DNA of 64,000 bases from Unio delphinus (GCA_029339505.1 JAQISU010000036.1:5885501-5949500), one strand, 5' to 3'; counted from the stretch's first letter, positions 40,901-51,749 are shown. Numbers and translations are program-made. The notes: a model not told the origin generated them from the letters alone.

Positions 40901-43900
40901 CTTAATTAATTGAAAAATTAATGAAAGTAATTTGTGAAGTTAATAATTATTCATTAATATATGTGTTTTATCAGTATATATAATTCAATTATGTAGCTAC
41001 AGATGTGATATTCACTGAAAAATGTATGAGAATGTGTGAATGAATAAAATATGAATGAAAGTAAACATATGATAAACTGTTCCTTATATTTATTGGTGTG
41101 TTTTGGAAAGGACCAAAATATTAAAATGAAAACTTCTTTTTAACACCATTTGATAAATTAAAAAAACTTTAGAATTTTGAAATATATAACTGATGAAAAT
41201 AAGAATATATCATGAAATATGCATCACTACACCAATTTTCACAAAACTATGTTAATGGGTCAAAAATATTGAGGGCAAAATGTACAATAAGAAAGAATCA
41301 CATATTGAATCATTTTGGGATTTTACTTTTGACAATTTGCTAAAGACAGACTCTCACAATTTCATTAATTGCACATAAATGCCCAAAAGTTAACTTTGAA
41401 AATCATTTGCATTCTGCATGTATTTCTATGTGAGACATTAAATCTATTATCTTGATTTAATCTATCCACCTACCTACATATCTATCTACCTATTTTTTAA
41501 ATAAGTAAAGATTGAGTATTATAATTTTTATTATGATAGTATAATAATCCACCATTTATTTATTACCTAAGCATCTAACCCACAGTGGCTCTTCAATAAC
41601 TATTTTGAAAAGACTCAAAAAGTACTTGGAACACAATAAATTTGGAACAAAATTTTACTGTTAGTTCATGTAGCCCAGTGCAAACAGTTAGACATGTAAC
41701 AAGGGTCATCCTGATTATCACCATCTCTAATTCAAATTTCACAGCCAAAATCACTTGGGAGAGCATGGTTAATTACACATTTGAATAATCTAATCATGAT
41801 GGCAAGGCTGTATAGCCAAACAAGCCTTTGATGATGCCCTATGGACCACTTGCTTGCAGCTAACAGTCTCTTACCAAAGTTATGGATACTAGATTATTTC
41901 ATTATTTGGATTTGGTTTAGCTGCAAATTTCTACAATTTTTAAAATATAACTTTATATGCATGTCACAACAAAGTCAAGATATTAAAAGGGATTTTCATA
42001 TATCCATATGATTGGACAAAGCAGTACACTGACATAATCATTATTCATCAAATTTGAGCACAAGGGAAAAGATTAAATGTACTGATCTTGGTGCAAATTT
42101 TGTATGCACATAACATTCACTACAATTCTCATTGGCTAATATTTTGGTAGCTGAATGAGTAAATAAACAAACTAACTGAATCTTGATTGATCAATATTTG
42201 AAAGGACTGTAGATGTATATTTTAATAATCTTGACATGTAAATTCATGGAACAAATGTAATTTTAAAGTGGGTCTGATAATGTTATGAACTATATGTTAA
42301 TAATCTACTTATCAAATGCATCATAGGCTTATTTTAATATTTACATGATAAGAAAATAAAGTATCCTGTATGATAATTAGGTATTATGAAATTACCAGTA
42401 GAAGCACATGTAGCAATCAGATCAATTGGTTGAAAAATTACTTTGAAAAGTGTGTACAATCTGTAGTTAACTAATCAACACCTGTTAGAGAAATATGTTA
42501 TTATGTTTACACCCATGACTGAGTATTCACTGCACTACTGTCTTCAATGCAATGTGTTGATAAATATTGATTGCAGATAAATTATAAATTAATTCCTTTT
42601 ATAAATACACGTGTGACTTTATTTTTTGTCTCAACTGCTCATCTCAACTATAACAATGCGAACACTATAAACTCAACATTGATACGGGTTGTGAAAAAAA
42701 TTAGGTTGAATTGTTCATATCATATAAACACCAGAACTTTATAACAGGGCACCTTACAAGTATATAAACAATACAAGGACCGAAGCTTTTTCACATCTGG
42801 GAAGATGGGTTGCTTGCTTTCCAGGTTAAAGTTCATAATTTAATAAAATAATTAAAAAATCCTTTTAAACAGTCAAGAGAGATATATAATTGACTCTGCT
42901 TTGCATAGACGATGACAAAAACAAATGATAATAATGATAATAATAATGAGGACTTTGCATTACGCCTAGAAGCTCTAAGCACTTTACAACATATATAATG
43001 ATATTACATTGTACTACAAAAAGCAAAACACTATGAAATTAGAAAATAAAAAAGCTCAAAATATTTGGAGATGTGCTCTGATCGTTGTACTCTAAGCATG
43101 ATTCATGCATGCTGTGTTTTGAGCTTTTTGACATTTCTGGAGCAGATATTGAGATGAAACAGACATAATTGAGTTGCAATAGTTGAGTCTTGAAAGTACT
43201 AATTAAGACAAGTGTTTTAGTGGCATCAACTGAAAGATATTTGTGAATGGAGCTGATGCATCTCAGCTTAAGATAAGCAGCCTTTCCTATGTTCATGACA
43301 TGTTGCTGCAGTGTGAGAGTAACTGACCAGAGTAACACCTAGGTTATGTACCATCTTTTTGACATGCAGATTGTACATTGCTATAAAGACTCTTTGATTT
43401 CAGATGAGATACATGTTGGGTCAGAACAACTTTTTCTAAGATTTTTTATATGAACAGGAGATTAGAAACTGGTCGGTAGTTCTTTAAAGCATTAAGGTTG
43501 AATGTTAGTTTCTTCAGCAGAAGGTTTTATACTGGCAGTTTTGAAAAATAATGGGAATTCCTCTGATGAGAGAGAGGTTTTAATAACATCAGTTAGTAAA
43601 GGCAATATTGGATCGAAGCACTCAAGCAGCAGTGATGTTGGAATTAGATCAAGTTCACATGACTTTGGTGCACTCATCATCACATCTATCAGAAATTAAT
43701 CCATGTGCTGCTAGTGGTTGTTGCTGAAATACTGTAGTGTGATAATTTGGCTAAATGGACTATGTTTGTGACATTCTTCTTGGCAGCTTCATAGATTAGC
43801 TTATGAAAGTGAGTCTGTTGGAAAGTCAAAGCTTCTCCACACAGTGGTCTTTTTTAATGGTGCAAAGCTGGTCCCTAACACTGCTATACCATGTAGAACA

Positions 43901-46900
43901 CTTTTGAATTGATACTCTGCACTTGATGGCTGAGATGTTTTCAAGCAATGAACACAGGCAGTTATCGTGTTCTTCTACTGTAGGAGGTAAGCAAGTTGTT
44001 AGGTTTTCGCTGGATGTCATGCATTAGTTTGGTTCTATTTATCATATCGAGGTGTCTTTCAATAGCAAGTAAAGGTGAAGGAACTGATACATTCAGATTG
44101 CATATAATGCAGTAGTTATCTGATGCAAGTTCGTGGGATACAAGGATGGACCATAGAATATTATAATCAGGTCTATGAAGACTTCAGTCTAAAATGTGAC
44201 CATGTTTATTGGTGGGTTGGTTAACTGTTTAATGTTGAAAACATGAATGGAAATAGGATCATGCTATTGTTAACTGTGTTGCCTCCAAATCTAAAGAGCA
44301 GCACATATATTTTATTGTCTAGCAGCAGTTGTGTAAATTACATGATTACTAGTATTTTCATTTTTTTCAGTTTTGCTTATTTATAAAAAGACATCATGTC
44401 CAAGTTTTGAATGGGCTGTAATGAAAAAAATTCTGGAACAGTAAAACTATACTATTAAGATAATACTTGATCTACAGTATTGTGATTACTATATAATATC
44501 TGAGGATATTCCATTAATGATAACTTAATTGATGATTAGTTTAACGTTATTCTCAGTGATAATTTCCCACATATATTCATGAACTTAGAAGTATTTATCT
44601 AAATTCATCATGAAAGACTCACAATACATAACTTTGATGGAAATAGGTGGAATATGATATATCTCTGTGTGTCTGGCTGGCTAGGATTAGTTGATAGTGG
44701 GTGCAATAACTTACTTTACAAAATATTTAAAAAACTGATCCTTTTTTCAAATGAAAAATGTAGAAACTCAAAATAAGGTTACTGAAATTTGCACCAGATT
44801 CTTTGGTGCCATATTGAAAACATTTCAATCACTTGGAATGACAGAAAATGCCATAACTTTTGGCTTTTCAGTCTACATAGAAGCTGTCATTAAGGATATG
44901 CCTATAAATATAGGTATGATCATCAGCATTTAAACATCTAACATTAATGAATTTTTATTATCATGGAGTTTGCATGCTCTACTATGATAGCTGGACAAGT
45001 AACACAATTCATAAAATCAAGTGCCTTCTTTTTGAGTCAGTGTATGGCTCTCTCCAGTCCATGCTTTTGGTGTAAAATTCCTTTGATCATGACAGGTTTT
45101 CATTGATCATGCTGAGTGCTTAACAGCTGCCTGCTGGGCATGTAATAGCCTTGATAGAGGCAGAACTAGTAGAAGGCATTCAATCAGTTACAGCAGTATA
45201 AATAAGGTTAGTTTTCTTGCTACCAGAGAAGTTCAACCATATGTCCAAAGTGTGAAGAGAATGGACAAGGACTTGTACAGAAAACTTCTTGGAAATGAGT
45301 TCAACAAAGGTGTGTATAGATTTAAATTGCTAATTTGTAAACATTCTATAGGTTAACAAAACTAACAGAATATAAACAATAGTAATAGTTATATTATGTG
45401 AAATTATCTATTAGTATTGGGCACTTTTATTAAACTATTCAGGGATTTTTATTCCATTCAGTAAGCATAGCCCACATCTAATCAGAGCATACTCAGCATG
45501 AATTAGATTTGGCATAGTTTTCTAAATTTATGTTGTGAAGTTGATCCTATCAGCATGTATTACATTTTATCAAATTTAAATGTAAAATTTTCTAAAGATA
45601 TTTTTAGCTTTAGCATTACATGTAAAAGATTTCAGACCAGTAGATTTACATATTTTGACTAAAGATATTTACTCCTAAACAAGTAGATTTTATTTTGTCT
45701 TCATAAACGTTATGTTGCAAGTACTGAAATGTTTGTCCCCGCTGTAATATTTGCTCTCTGCATACTATAATATAACAGCAAGTTTTGAACATAAATCTGA
45801 TTCAGATTCTGATGGAAAATGCTATAACAAAAGGGAATTATTTATCTTTCAGTGTACTGCAAATTTTTTTTAAAAAATTCAATAGCATTTTTAGTTTCCA
45901 TCAGAAGATTCCTGCCTGGTGACCACTGATGGAATTCATTTTGATTATTGAGCCTAACACTTACTGGCTATCAACAGTTCTCTGGTCCAGATTTATACTT
46001 GAATAATCACTATGTATTTCTTTCAAAATAATAGAGAATATACTCTTGATATCAGCATTTTTATAAGTAAAATGCTATTGGCAAAAATGCATTCAAATAT
46101 TTAGTTATCATCAGCAGTAGGAAAAGAAAACTCAGAATGATAGCTGCGTAACTTTTAAAAGGTATGTTAGGTGAATTAAAGACTGCAGCAAGAACTAACA
46201 GGTTGAGACTTAATTTTTTTATCTTGCAGATATCAGTCTCCCAGCAACAAGATTTTTTCAAAAACGGTTGTCATCTTGAATGTCTAATTTAGGTAAATTA
46301 CAATTTGTATTTGTTACACAGCAAGAACAGCAACTACTACTACTACTACTGCTACTACTACTACTACTACTACTACTACAGTAATTGCCACTTAGATTAC
46401 AAACTTAAAGCATGGAAATAAAGCACTGAAATGGTAGAGTGAAACATATTTTCATTTCAGTCATGCATTATTCCACCAAAATAACTTTGAGGCTAATTAG
46501 TTATGGATGTTTATATGCTTAATTATTTAAGTGCCCTGATTTTCCTGCATTAAAATCATTTTAGTATCATTACTTAATTCTTCTAATTTTATTTGACTTT
46601 TTCAGTAAATCTTCTTTGAATCTTAATAAAGCTCTGTATCTTAATTATATTAAAAGAAAAACAGAAAGATACAAATTATTAAGCAGTTTAAATGTATGCA
46701 TTAGTATGAAAACATCACAAAATTACTAGCATCATCATATGCATAACATTAATGTTTGTTTTAAAATCTATCTGCATACTAAAATCTGAAGACAATTTCA
46801 AATGCCATATGTTGCAGATTTCAATGTGAAAAGAAGAAGAGCTGCATTAGATTTAACTTTCATTGAAAAGGAAAAATCTGTGGCATGTGGGTGCAATAGT

Positions 46901-47499
46901 CATTGCAATGACAACTTTACAATGGAGGACATTTTAGTCTGGCGACAAAAATTGCATATACTACCGGAAGGACCGAAACGGATGACAGTACTCATTAGCA
47001 TCATCCAAAAATGTGCAGTGACATATAAACATACAAAAACACAGACTTTCAAGGTCGATGACAAGACTGTATGCAGGTATGTATGGAATATAAAGTCATA
47101 TTTGTTATTTTCAGACACCTTCCTTGTACACAACAAGATTAGTGTTTTCATTGAAACTGTCATATCCATCAGCACCATAAACGCCATAAATCTGACAAAT
47201 TTAAATCTGAAGGAATGTTATATGCATCAGAAATCAGATAAAAAGAGTTGTACACAATTTAAGCCATATTTAAATGTTAAATCAGTCCTTTAACATTTGA
47301 GACTTCGTTTATATCAAAATCTAGTTGTCATAGATGCTCATCAGATTTTGGACAATTATAAATAAACATGTATGATTTTCGGTATGTGTTTATGACCAGA
47401 CCATTTTTAATACAATTCAAATCAGTTTTAAAAATATGAATTTACTTGAGTGGGGAAGGGAGATGTAGAACACTTATTTTTATGGATATGTAGATGGCC

Positions 47500-47588
<89 letters not shown>

Positions 47589-49438
47589 CTTTTAAAGATT
47601 TTAATCACTACTTAGTCATCTGGACAAACTGAAGAGTACATTTTCCAAACAAATATCTGTTCTCATGAAACACTACAGTCAAATGTAATGGGCAATCGTT
47701 CCAAAATAAACATGGTTTAGTACCTAAACATTTATCCCTGAAAGACATACATTGTTTTATGGATATTTTATAAGTATCAAATACATAGTTTGTTCAACTT
47801 TTCCTTTTAAATGAAATGTCATGTTAAACTTGAAAATATCCGATATAAAAGCACCTGAGTGAATACTTCAAAATATTTCCTCTGAAGACTGTTACATTGA
47901 AACAATTATGTAATATTGATACAATACAGATACAATGATTTAATGTTTCAAATAAAATGTGCCAGTAAACTTCTAATGGTTTATGATGAGCTAGAAAGTT
48001 GATTTAGCAAGAATAAATGAAAATTGAATGTGCAACTCTCAATTATATCTCACAGGATTATGATACCTATTATAATATTTAAAAAGAAGAATCTGAGTGT
48101 TAATTTTCCAACTGAATTGCAATGAAATTTGAACATTATTTATTATTTTTTATATTAATTTCTTCTATTATGACAGTTAAACAATCATTCAAAAGACTTG
48201 CTTAGTTTAGTTTAAAATAAATAAAATTCATTTAAAAATTACTGATACAAATTTTTCAGGTATACATAACCCAACAAGTCTCAGGCAGACATCGAGCTGA
48301 ACGAGCAGATAGAAGAAGATATGATGTTGGGAGACATGTTTTGTATCTTGCAGATGCAACTATCATTCAAATCGGTCAGGTCATGGAAGTTGCGCCTGCT
48401 GAGATTACAATTAGATTATACAGAACAAAGCAATTTAAGGTGTCACTGACATCATGTAAACAGCTGACAATATCAGTCAGCAATATTTTACCAGGGGAAT
48501 TTGAACTTCCTGCTTCAAGAAAATTGCTGATAGGCATAAAAAGACTTATTGAATTGAGATCTTGTATGTTAAAGTAAAAGTTGTTTTAAAGTAAAAGTTG
48601 TTACAATGTACACCATTTCAGTCATATGTTCTTTAATAATAAAATTTGTTATATATTTAAACATTTGGTTTAATAGTTTGGTTTTCTCTAGATTTTGTAC
48701 ACATCCATCTTCCTGTTGGTCCATCTCTCTGTTAAATACTTGATAAAGTTTGTAGGTTTAACATTTTTTGCCGAAATACTTGTTTGATTAAATCAATTTT
48801 AATGACAAAAATCATAGGTGTGATAAAAATACAGTCATTTCATTCACTGATTTATTTCTAACCCAACTCTAACAAGTAAGGTCCTAGCACTGTCATTGTA
48901 TGTGGGTTTTATGCTTAATGTACATTATGTACTAACACGGTGCCATGTTAGAGTAACATGATCAGAACACACATCTCTATAAAGCAAACCTCCCCACTGC
49001 TCTGTACCATACAATGACTGCTACATTTCACTGATGGACTCCAGTCCAGCATTACCTATCTGGCCTCTCCCATGTGTACAAACCAGCAAGATACTTATGA
49101 TCTTATTCTGGCAATCATATACTCATTATTCCCACTATGAAAATGAAGTCATATGTACAACATTCATTTGCATACCAGGGCCCAACAACTTGGAATGAAT
49201 TGCTAAATGAAATTAGACACAAAGACACTGTAATCCCTTTTAAGAGTCTCTTAAAACTCTGAAAAACATGTCAACTGCAAAAGCAAACTTAAAGACTTAA
49301 TGTTGTTTCCTACCTTAAATATTTTCAGCACGTTTTTGTTTTGCTTTATAGTTTCATGTGTTTTTTTTGTAGTCAAATCATTATAAATGTTGTAAAATGA
49401 TTAGAGCTTCTAAAGATTAGGTGCTATACAAAGTACTC

Positions 49439-49486
<48 letters not shown>

Positions 49487-50373
49487 TATACTATGGGTGA
49501 GTCTATTTCCCACCAACATCACTATTTTGTACATAGAAAAACCACTTGTTAAATCCATGTGAAAGGCAAATGTGTAGCATTCATTTAGCCAAGATTTGGT
49601 TTCAACCAAAGAGTGTGAAGAACAGCTTTGTAGGAATTAGCCAAATTGGGCTAAAAGGACATTAGTTGTGTACCAGCCTCAATGAGTATAGCAACAGGAA
49701 TCCTTAGCCAAATTTTGGCTAAGCATTCATTTAGCCAAGATTTGGTTTCAACCAAAGAGCGTGAAGAACAGCTTTGTAGGAATTAGCCAAATTGGGCTAA
49801 AAGGACATTAGTTGTGTACCAGTCTCACTGAGTATGGTAACAGGAATCCTTAGCCAAATTTTGGCTAAGCATTCATTTTGCCAAGATTTGGTTTCAACCT
49901 AAGAGTGTGAAGAACAGCTTTTTAGGAATTAGCCAAATTGGGCTAAAAGGACATTAGTTGTGTACCAGCCTCACTGAGTATGGCAACAGGAATCCTTAGC
50001 CAAATTTTGGCTAATTTAAAACCTGCCTAGCTCCTTCCACAGACAGTAAAGCCATTGAATAGTTATATACTATATATTGATCAAAAGCTCTTCAAAGATT
50101 CTCATTATGTGCCTTTTCTACTTTGGGTTAAGAGATTTTAGCCCATAGCAGAGGCCTGATTTGAGTAAATGGAAAAGCTCAAGTGAAATCGGAAGCTGTT
50201 ATATGCAGCTATCGATACCCATGTCCTGACATTTGATTAATTTCAAATAAGTATTGTGAAGCGAATTTTCTATATTTTCATAACTATATTGGTAAAGAAC
50301 ACTCACCCGAAACTTGCCCATCGACTGAGAAACAATGGAAAACACAGAGCAGAAGTACACATCGTATCCCCAT
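26272..50373 (-). CDS. secreted Cys-containing protein, 251 residues, five exons with a proposed 20.3 kb first intron
   Basis: Exons in transcription order: 50373-50307, 30021-29890, 28798-28728, 27799-27668 and 26625-26272. The last four chain with matching phases and good GT/AG sites. Exon 1 encodes an ATG followed by a signal peptide ('MGIRCVLLLCVFHCFSVDG') and a TCGG|GTGAGT donor. Its phase fits exon 2 and the sum is 756 nt. The mature part has about ten Cys residues and pieces such as 'YNKDLLSFSTWSLTLSRQG', 'FGTAEECGLSSDETC', 'WGAGFTVELLWTDHV' and 'LHCSSSKIAVRS'. I recognise no domain. Extracellular location follows from the leader and the Cys pattern. The link between exon 1 and exon 2 is inference: a nearer partner for either is possible, since the interval is full of repeats. 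Exons 2-5 as one gene are well supported (0.8); the join is less so. Confidence 0.55.
26940..27185 (-). repeat. tRNA-derived SINE
   Basis: Read on the minus strand from about 27185: an A-box-like GTGGCCTTGTGGTTAGAGC, a B-box-like GGTTTTGAACCC, then a tail with GGCCTGGTGTCAGGATAATG and GGGTGGGACA. The same tail follows the tRNA-like head of the element at 31895-32115, so they are one family. It lies in intron 4 of the secreted-protein gene. Confidence 0.75.
30097..30190. repeat. (ATT)n then (AAG)n microsatellite
   Basis: About 75 bp of ATT followed by about 15 bp of AAG, just upstream of exon 2 of the secreted-protein gene. No LINE 3' end is visible next to it. Confidence 0.9.
30191..31890. 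other. intronic, no defensible feature
   Basis: Part of the proposed long intron. A 45 bp open piece with a GAGA|GTAAGT donor at about 30646-30690 (minus strand) could be an exon but is not needed by the phases. Otherwise AT-rich DNA with G and C runs. Confidence 0.35.
31895..32115 (+). repeat. tRNA-derived SINE, same family as at 26.9-27.2 kb
   Basis: Head with TGACCTAAGTGGTTAGAGCA (A box) and GGGTCAAACCCC (B box). The body has GGCCTGGTGCCAGAATAATG and GACTGGGTGGGACATGATG, matching the reverse-strand copy. It is followed shortly by a CA repeat at 32156-32203. Confidence 0.75.
32116..32850. repeat. (CA)n at 32156-32203 and purine-rich (GA)n at 32690-32847
   Basis: A CA run with one TA interruption. 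Further right is a long purine tract that grades into a clean GA repeat of about 65 bp. The minus-strand frame with Leu/Phe/Ser runs (32315-32722) is the reverse of this tract. Confidence 0.9.
32851..34339. repeat. intronic DNA with (TA)n at 33723-33803
   Basis: Non-coding apart from an 80 bp TA repeat. Frames at 32965 and 33230 have no motif. Confidence 0.8.
34340..34650 (-). pseudogene. LINE endonuclease fragment, inverted relative to its neighbour
   Basis: Minus-strand reading gives the start of an AP-endonuclease domain: 'YSVYLLQDTHFT', a stop and frame change, then 'SDSRGDAIVLSNNFELPIH' and 'VLDTSVQNYTFKLMNIN'. These fit the 'LQETH...RGVAIL...NIY.PN' blocks of non-LTR element ORF2. The 5'-most part lies next to the plus-strand LINE 3' part that starts at about 34670. 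Confidence 0.6.
34670..35425 (+). mobile_element. LINE 3' portion with (ATT)n tail, split by a SINE
   Basis: The plus strand encodes the end of a non-LTR ORF2: 'EYLQDLFRPFSKKYQLGSR', 'HGKLLVPEPRTEQFKKSF' and 'SGTVVWNKLPLHVKLAENI'. A 3' UTR follows with CCTCTATAAATAAAG and an ATT tail to 35420. The UTR is interrupted at 35012-35258 by a SINE. Reverse transcriptase is missing between this and the inverted endonuclease piece on its left. Confidence 0.75.
35012..35258 (-). repeat. tRNA-derived SINE with perfect 12 bp target duplication
   Basis: Minus-strand reading begins GGGGCCTCGAGTGGCCGAGT (A box) and has GTTCAAGTC (B box). A conserved-looking middle with CCGGAAAGAACCACC and TGGAGGAAGAACCCGG (forward-strand text) recalls the Meta-SINE core, from memory. 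CACTAATTATTG flanks it exactly at 35000-35011 and 35259-35270. It is inserted in the 3' UTR of the LINE, so it is the younger of the two. Confidence 0.85.
35426..36071. other. no gene seen
   Basis: AT-rich DNA between the LINE tail and the start of the 1.1 kb duplication. Confidence 0.4.
36723..39649 (+). CDS. hAT transposase (BED/TTF-type finger plus hAT catalytic region), intact
   Basis: Three exons: 36723-37083, 37559-37746 and 38051-39649, all GT/AG and phase-matched. They give 715 residues without a stop. Residues about 75-120 form a TTF/BED-like zinc finger ('WKLGRPWLRYD', 'FCDIC', then a late Cys/His). The catalytic core has 'SVMLDESTDVSVHQNL', 'GVSTDGAAVMLG' and 'ATHCIAHRLALG', the Asp and Cys-x2-His landmarks of hAT enzymes. 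The C-terminus 'LLVSPVSTVDCERGFSKMN' with 'IRNKLGISSLENLMRIS' is the hAT dimerisation motif. It resembles ZNF862-like hAT proteins. Function: cut-and-paste transposition of the surrounding element in the nucleus. Intron 2 holds a TA/CA microsatellite (37907-37982). The intact frame and clear ends suggest a fairly recent insertion. Confidence 0.9.
37907..37982. repeat. (TA)n-(CA)n microsatellite inside hAT intron 2
   Basis: About 50 bp of TA followed by about 27 bp of CA/CG, between exons 2 and 3 of the transposase gene. Confidence 0.9.
40891..42036. repeat. tandem duplication, copy B (empty hAT site)
   Basis: Matches copy A across its whole length but reads TTTATCAGTATATATAATTC straight through the point where copy A carries the transposon. 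It has an extra 18 bp near 41374 and a longer stretch near 41605. No excision footprint is visible. Confidence 0.9.
42037..42922. other. no gene seen
   Basis: AT-rich DNA between the duplication and a reverse-oriented LINE. Confidence 0.4.
42923..44260 (-). mobile_element. LINE (jockey/CR1-like), decayed, 5'-truncated
   Basis: Minus-strand reading: the end of an endonuclease domain ('DNYCIICNLNVSVPSP', about 44110-44060), a linker ('HFHKLIYEAAKKNVTNIVH', about 43835-43770), and the reverse-transcriptase start ('SCELDLIPTSLLLECFDP', 43660-43600). After an internal loss come the RT end ('TLQQHVMNIGKAAYLKLRC' and 'ISVDATKTL'-like text, 43320-43200) and a 3' UTR with AGTGCTTAGAGCTTC. It ends in an ATT-type tail at about 42923-42950. 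Several stops and frame changes make it non-functional. The RT-end text is the same family as the plus-strand copy at 56.8-57.8 kb. Confidence 0.75.
44261..45095. other. no certain gene; one possible exon at about 44765-44912
   Basis: A plus-strand open piece ('VTEICTRFFGAILKTFQSL' onward) ends at an ATAG|GTATGA donor and could be an upstream exon of the gene that follows. Its end phase does not fit the next exon, so I leave it out of the model. Confidence 0.3.
45096..48577 (+). CDS. unrecognised protein, three exons seen, 5' end not found
   Basis: Exons 45096-45309, 46818-47076 and 48289-48577 have AG/GT borders and matching phases. They sum to 762 nt ending in TAA, so 253 residues are visible. 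Exon 1 has 'VFIDHAECLTAACWACNSL' and 'DKDLYRKLLGNEFNK'. Exon 2 has a Cys cluster 'ACGCNSHCNDNFTMEDI' followed by 'VWRQKLHILPEGPKRM' and 'KVDDKTVC', reminiscent of N-terminal Cys modules of some invertebrate transposase-like proteins (recalled, not searched). Exon 3 has 'RYDVGRHVLYLADATIIQI' and 'EITIRLYRTKQFKV', loosely like the chain of a BAH domain. An AATAAA lies at 48638, about 60 bp past the stop. The start codon is missing, so there must be an upstream exon. It lies inside the proposed long intron of the minus-strand secreted-protein gene. Confidence 0.45.
46336..46380. repeat. (TAC)n microsatellite
   Basis: About 45 bp of CTA/TAC trinucleotide with one GCT interruption, in an intron of the plus-strand gene. 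Confidence 0.9.
47503..47586. repeat. (TA)n microsatellite
   Basis: About 84 bp of uninterrupted TA between exons 2 and 3 of the plus-strand gene. Confidence 0.95.
48950..49490 (+). mobile_element. LINE 3' end, non-coding copy
   Basis: Matches the plus-strand copy at 57.24-57.80 kb: CTGCTCTGTAC-type text, GACTCCAGTCCA, CTCATTATTCCCAC, GCATACCAGGGCCC, GGAATGAATTGC, then TTAGAGCTTCTAAAGATTAGG and an ATT tail (49439-49485). Heavily 5'-truncated, with frame lost. Confidence 0.8.
49580..50204 (-). repeat. palindrome-bearing satellite-like element, copy 2 (inverted)
   Basis: Three units exactly 146 bp apart (TCATTTAGCC at 49581 and 49727, its variant at 49873), each with TTAGCCAAATTTTGGCTAA. The right end GAAATCGGAAGCTGTTATAT is the reverse complement of the left end of copy 1. 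The units here are more regular than in copy 1. It lies about 100 bp from the signal-peptide exon of the secreted-protein gene. Confidence 0.85.
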
Positions 50374-51312
50374 GATGGCTTCAGCTTTTCAAAATTACAA
50401 GTGGTTTCCCCAGTAAAATATATAGCGACCTGCTGCACTTAGAAGTCAACTGTGAACACTTTGGGCATAAAGATGGGATGCAGTATGTAGTTTTAGATTA
50501 CAAGGCACATTTTCATTAACTATATATATATATATAAATTAGATGTAAAACAAATGTGGGGCTCGAATTCCTGGACAGAAAATGCGTATCATAAACATTC
50601 CACGTTTAATGGGCTGGCTATACTCTTGCATTATCACGGTATGAACCTTCTTGATTTGTTATTTCCTTAAACTTAAAACAAAGTAGCATTCTTTATTAAA
50701 ACTATGTCGAGCGATCTGCATAAATATTAGAAATCATATTAACTTATCAAGGCTAGTCCCATGTAGAAATTCTATTTTTTAAAACTAAACATTAATTTTT
50801 ACATTTAAAAAACATATACTGGGAGGGGAGAGGCTTGGGAGCCAAGTGGTATAATTTACTTTCATTCACTTCCATCACACCTCTGTCGCGTGGAATCCTT
50901 TCTAGGTCAAGGGTAGTGAGAAAGCTTGTCCAGCAGCATCCAAACGGTCAGAGGTATTTTACCGGCGTTTACCTAGATTCTTCCAACACCAGTTATAATT
51001 GACCGCGATATATCATGCTGTTAGAAATAGCGTGAAATCCAAACCAAAGACATCAGCAACAACAACGCATTATACGTGCATTACATTCGTGTGATGTACA
51101 TAACATACTTCAATGATGACGCGGGATACTCCTGTCAATCTCCATATTGTATCATGTCTTTACGTTTGACGCTACTTTTTTATATTTGCTACATGGCTTG
51201 ATAACAATCATAACATCTATTAAGACTACCTGAAATATATGTTATCTCTATCTAGTTTACATCGTTTTTTAGTTAGAGACTTTTAGTTGTTTATTTCATC
51301 ACGTGTCATTTC
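50374..51312. promoter_or_regulatory. upstream of the signal-peptide exon, no clear element
   Basis: Should hold the promoter and 5' UTR of the minus-strand secreted-protein gene if the exon 1 call is right. A short TA run at 50520-50535. I see no motif I would name. Confidence 0.25.
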
Positions 51313-51749
51313 AAACCTTGCCCCGACAGTTCATTTATGCTTGACCCACATTGACTTTTTTATCATATTTTCGTTAATAACTAATTCATAGCTAAATTAT
51401 TCTTTGTGATTATTATTTCAATATCTAGACCTGTATTAATATAAGTAATATGTTTGTTTGGGTCATGGTACATGTGTTTGAATTGCCTTAGTATAATCCA
51501 GATTTTATATTAATTTTAGGTTAATAATAAAAAGTGATATTGTAAATAAACGTTTGGACTTGACCTTGCCTCGACAGTTCATTTATGCTTGACCCATATT
51601 GACTTTTTTATTCAATATTGCGTTAACAACTAATTTATAGCTAAATTATTCTTTGTGATTATTAGTTCAATATCTGAACATTTATTAATATAAGTAAATT
51701 CGTTTGTTTGGGCCATGGTATAGGTGTTTGAATTGCCTTAGTATAATCA
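51313..51749. repeat. tandem duplication, 248 bp offset
   Basis: About 185 bp beginning ACCTTGCC(C/T)CGACAG at 51315 is repeated from 51563. Shared text includes TTTATGCTTGACCCA, CTAAATTATTCTTTGTGATT and GAATTGCCTTAGTATAAT. It lies just left of the decayed replicon-like cluster. Confidence 0.85.

Noticed and set aside
44751..44933. 60-codon plus-strand frame ending at a donor-like site
   Set aside because: End phase does not fit the next exon and there is no motif.
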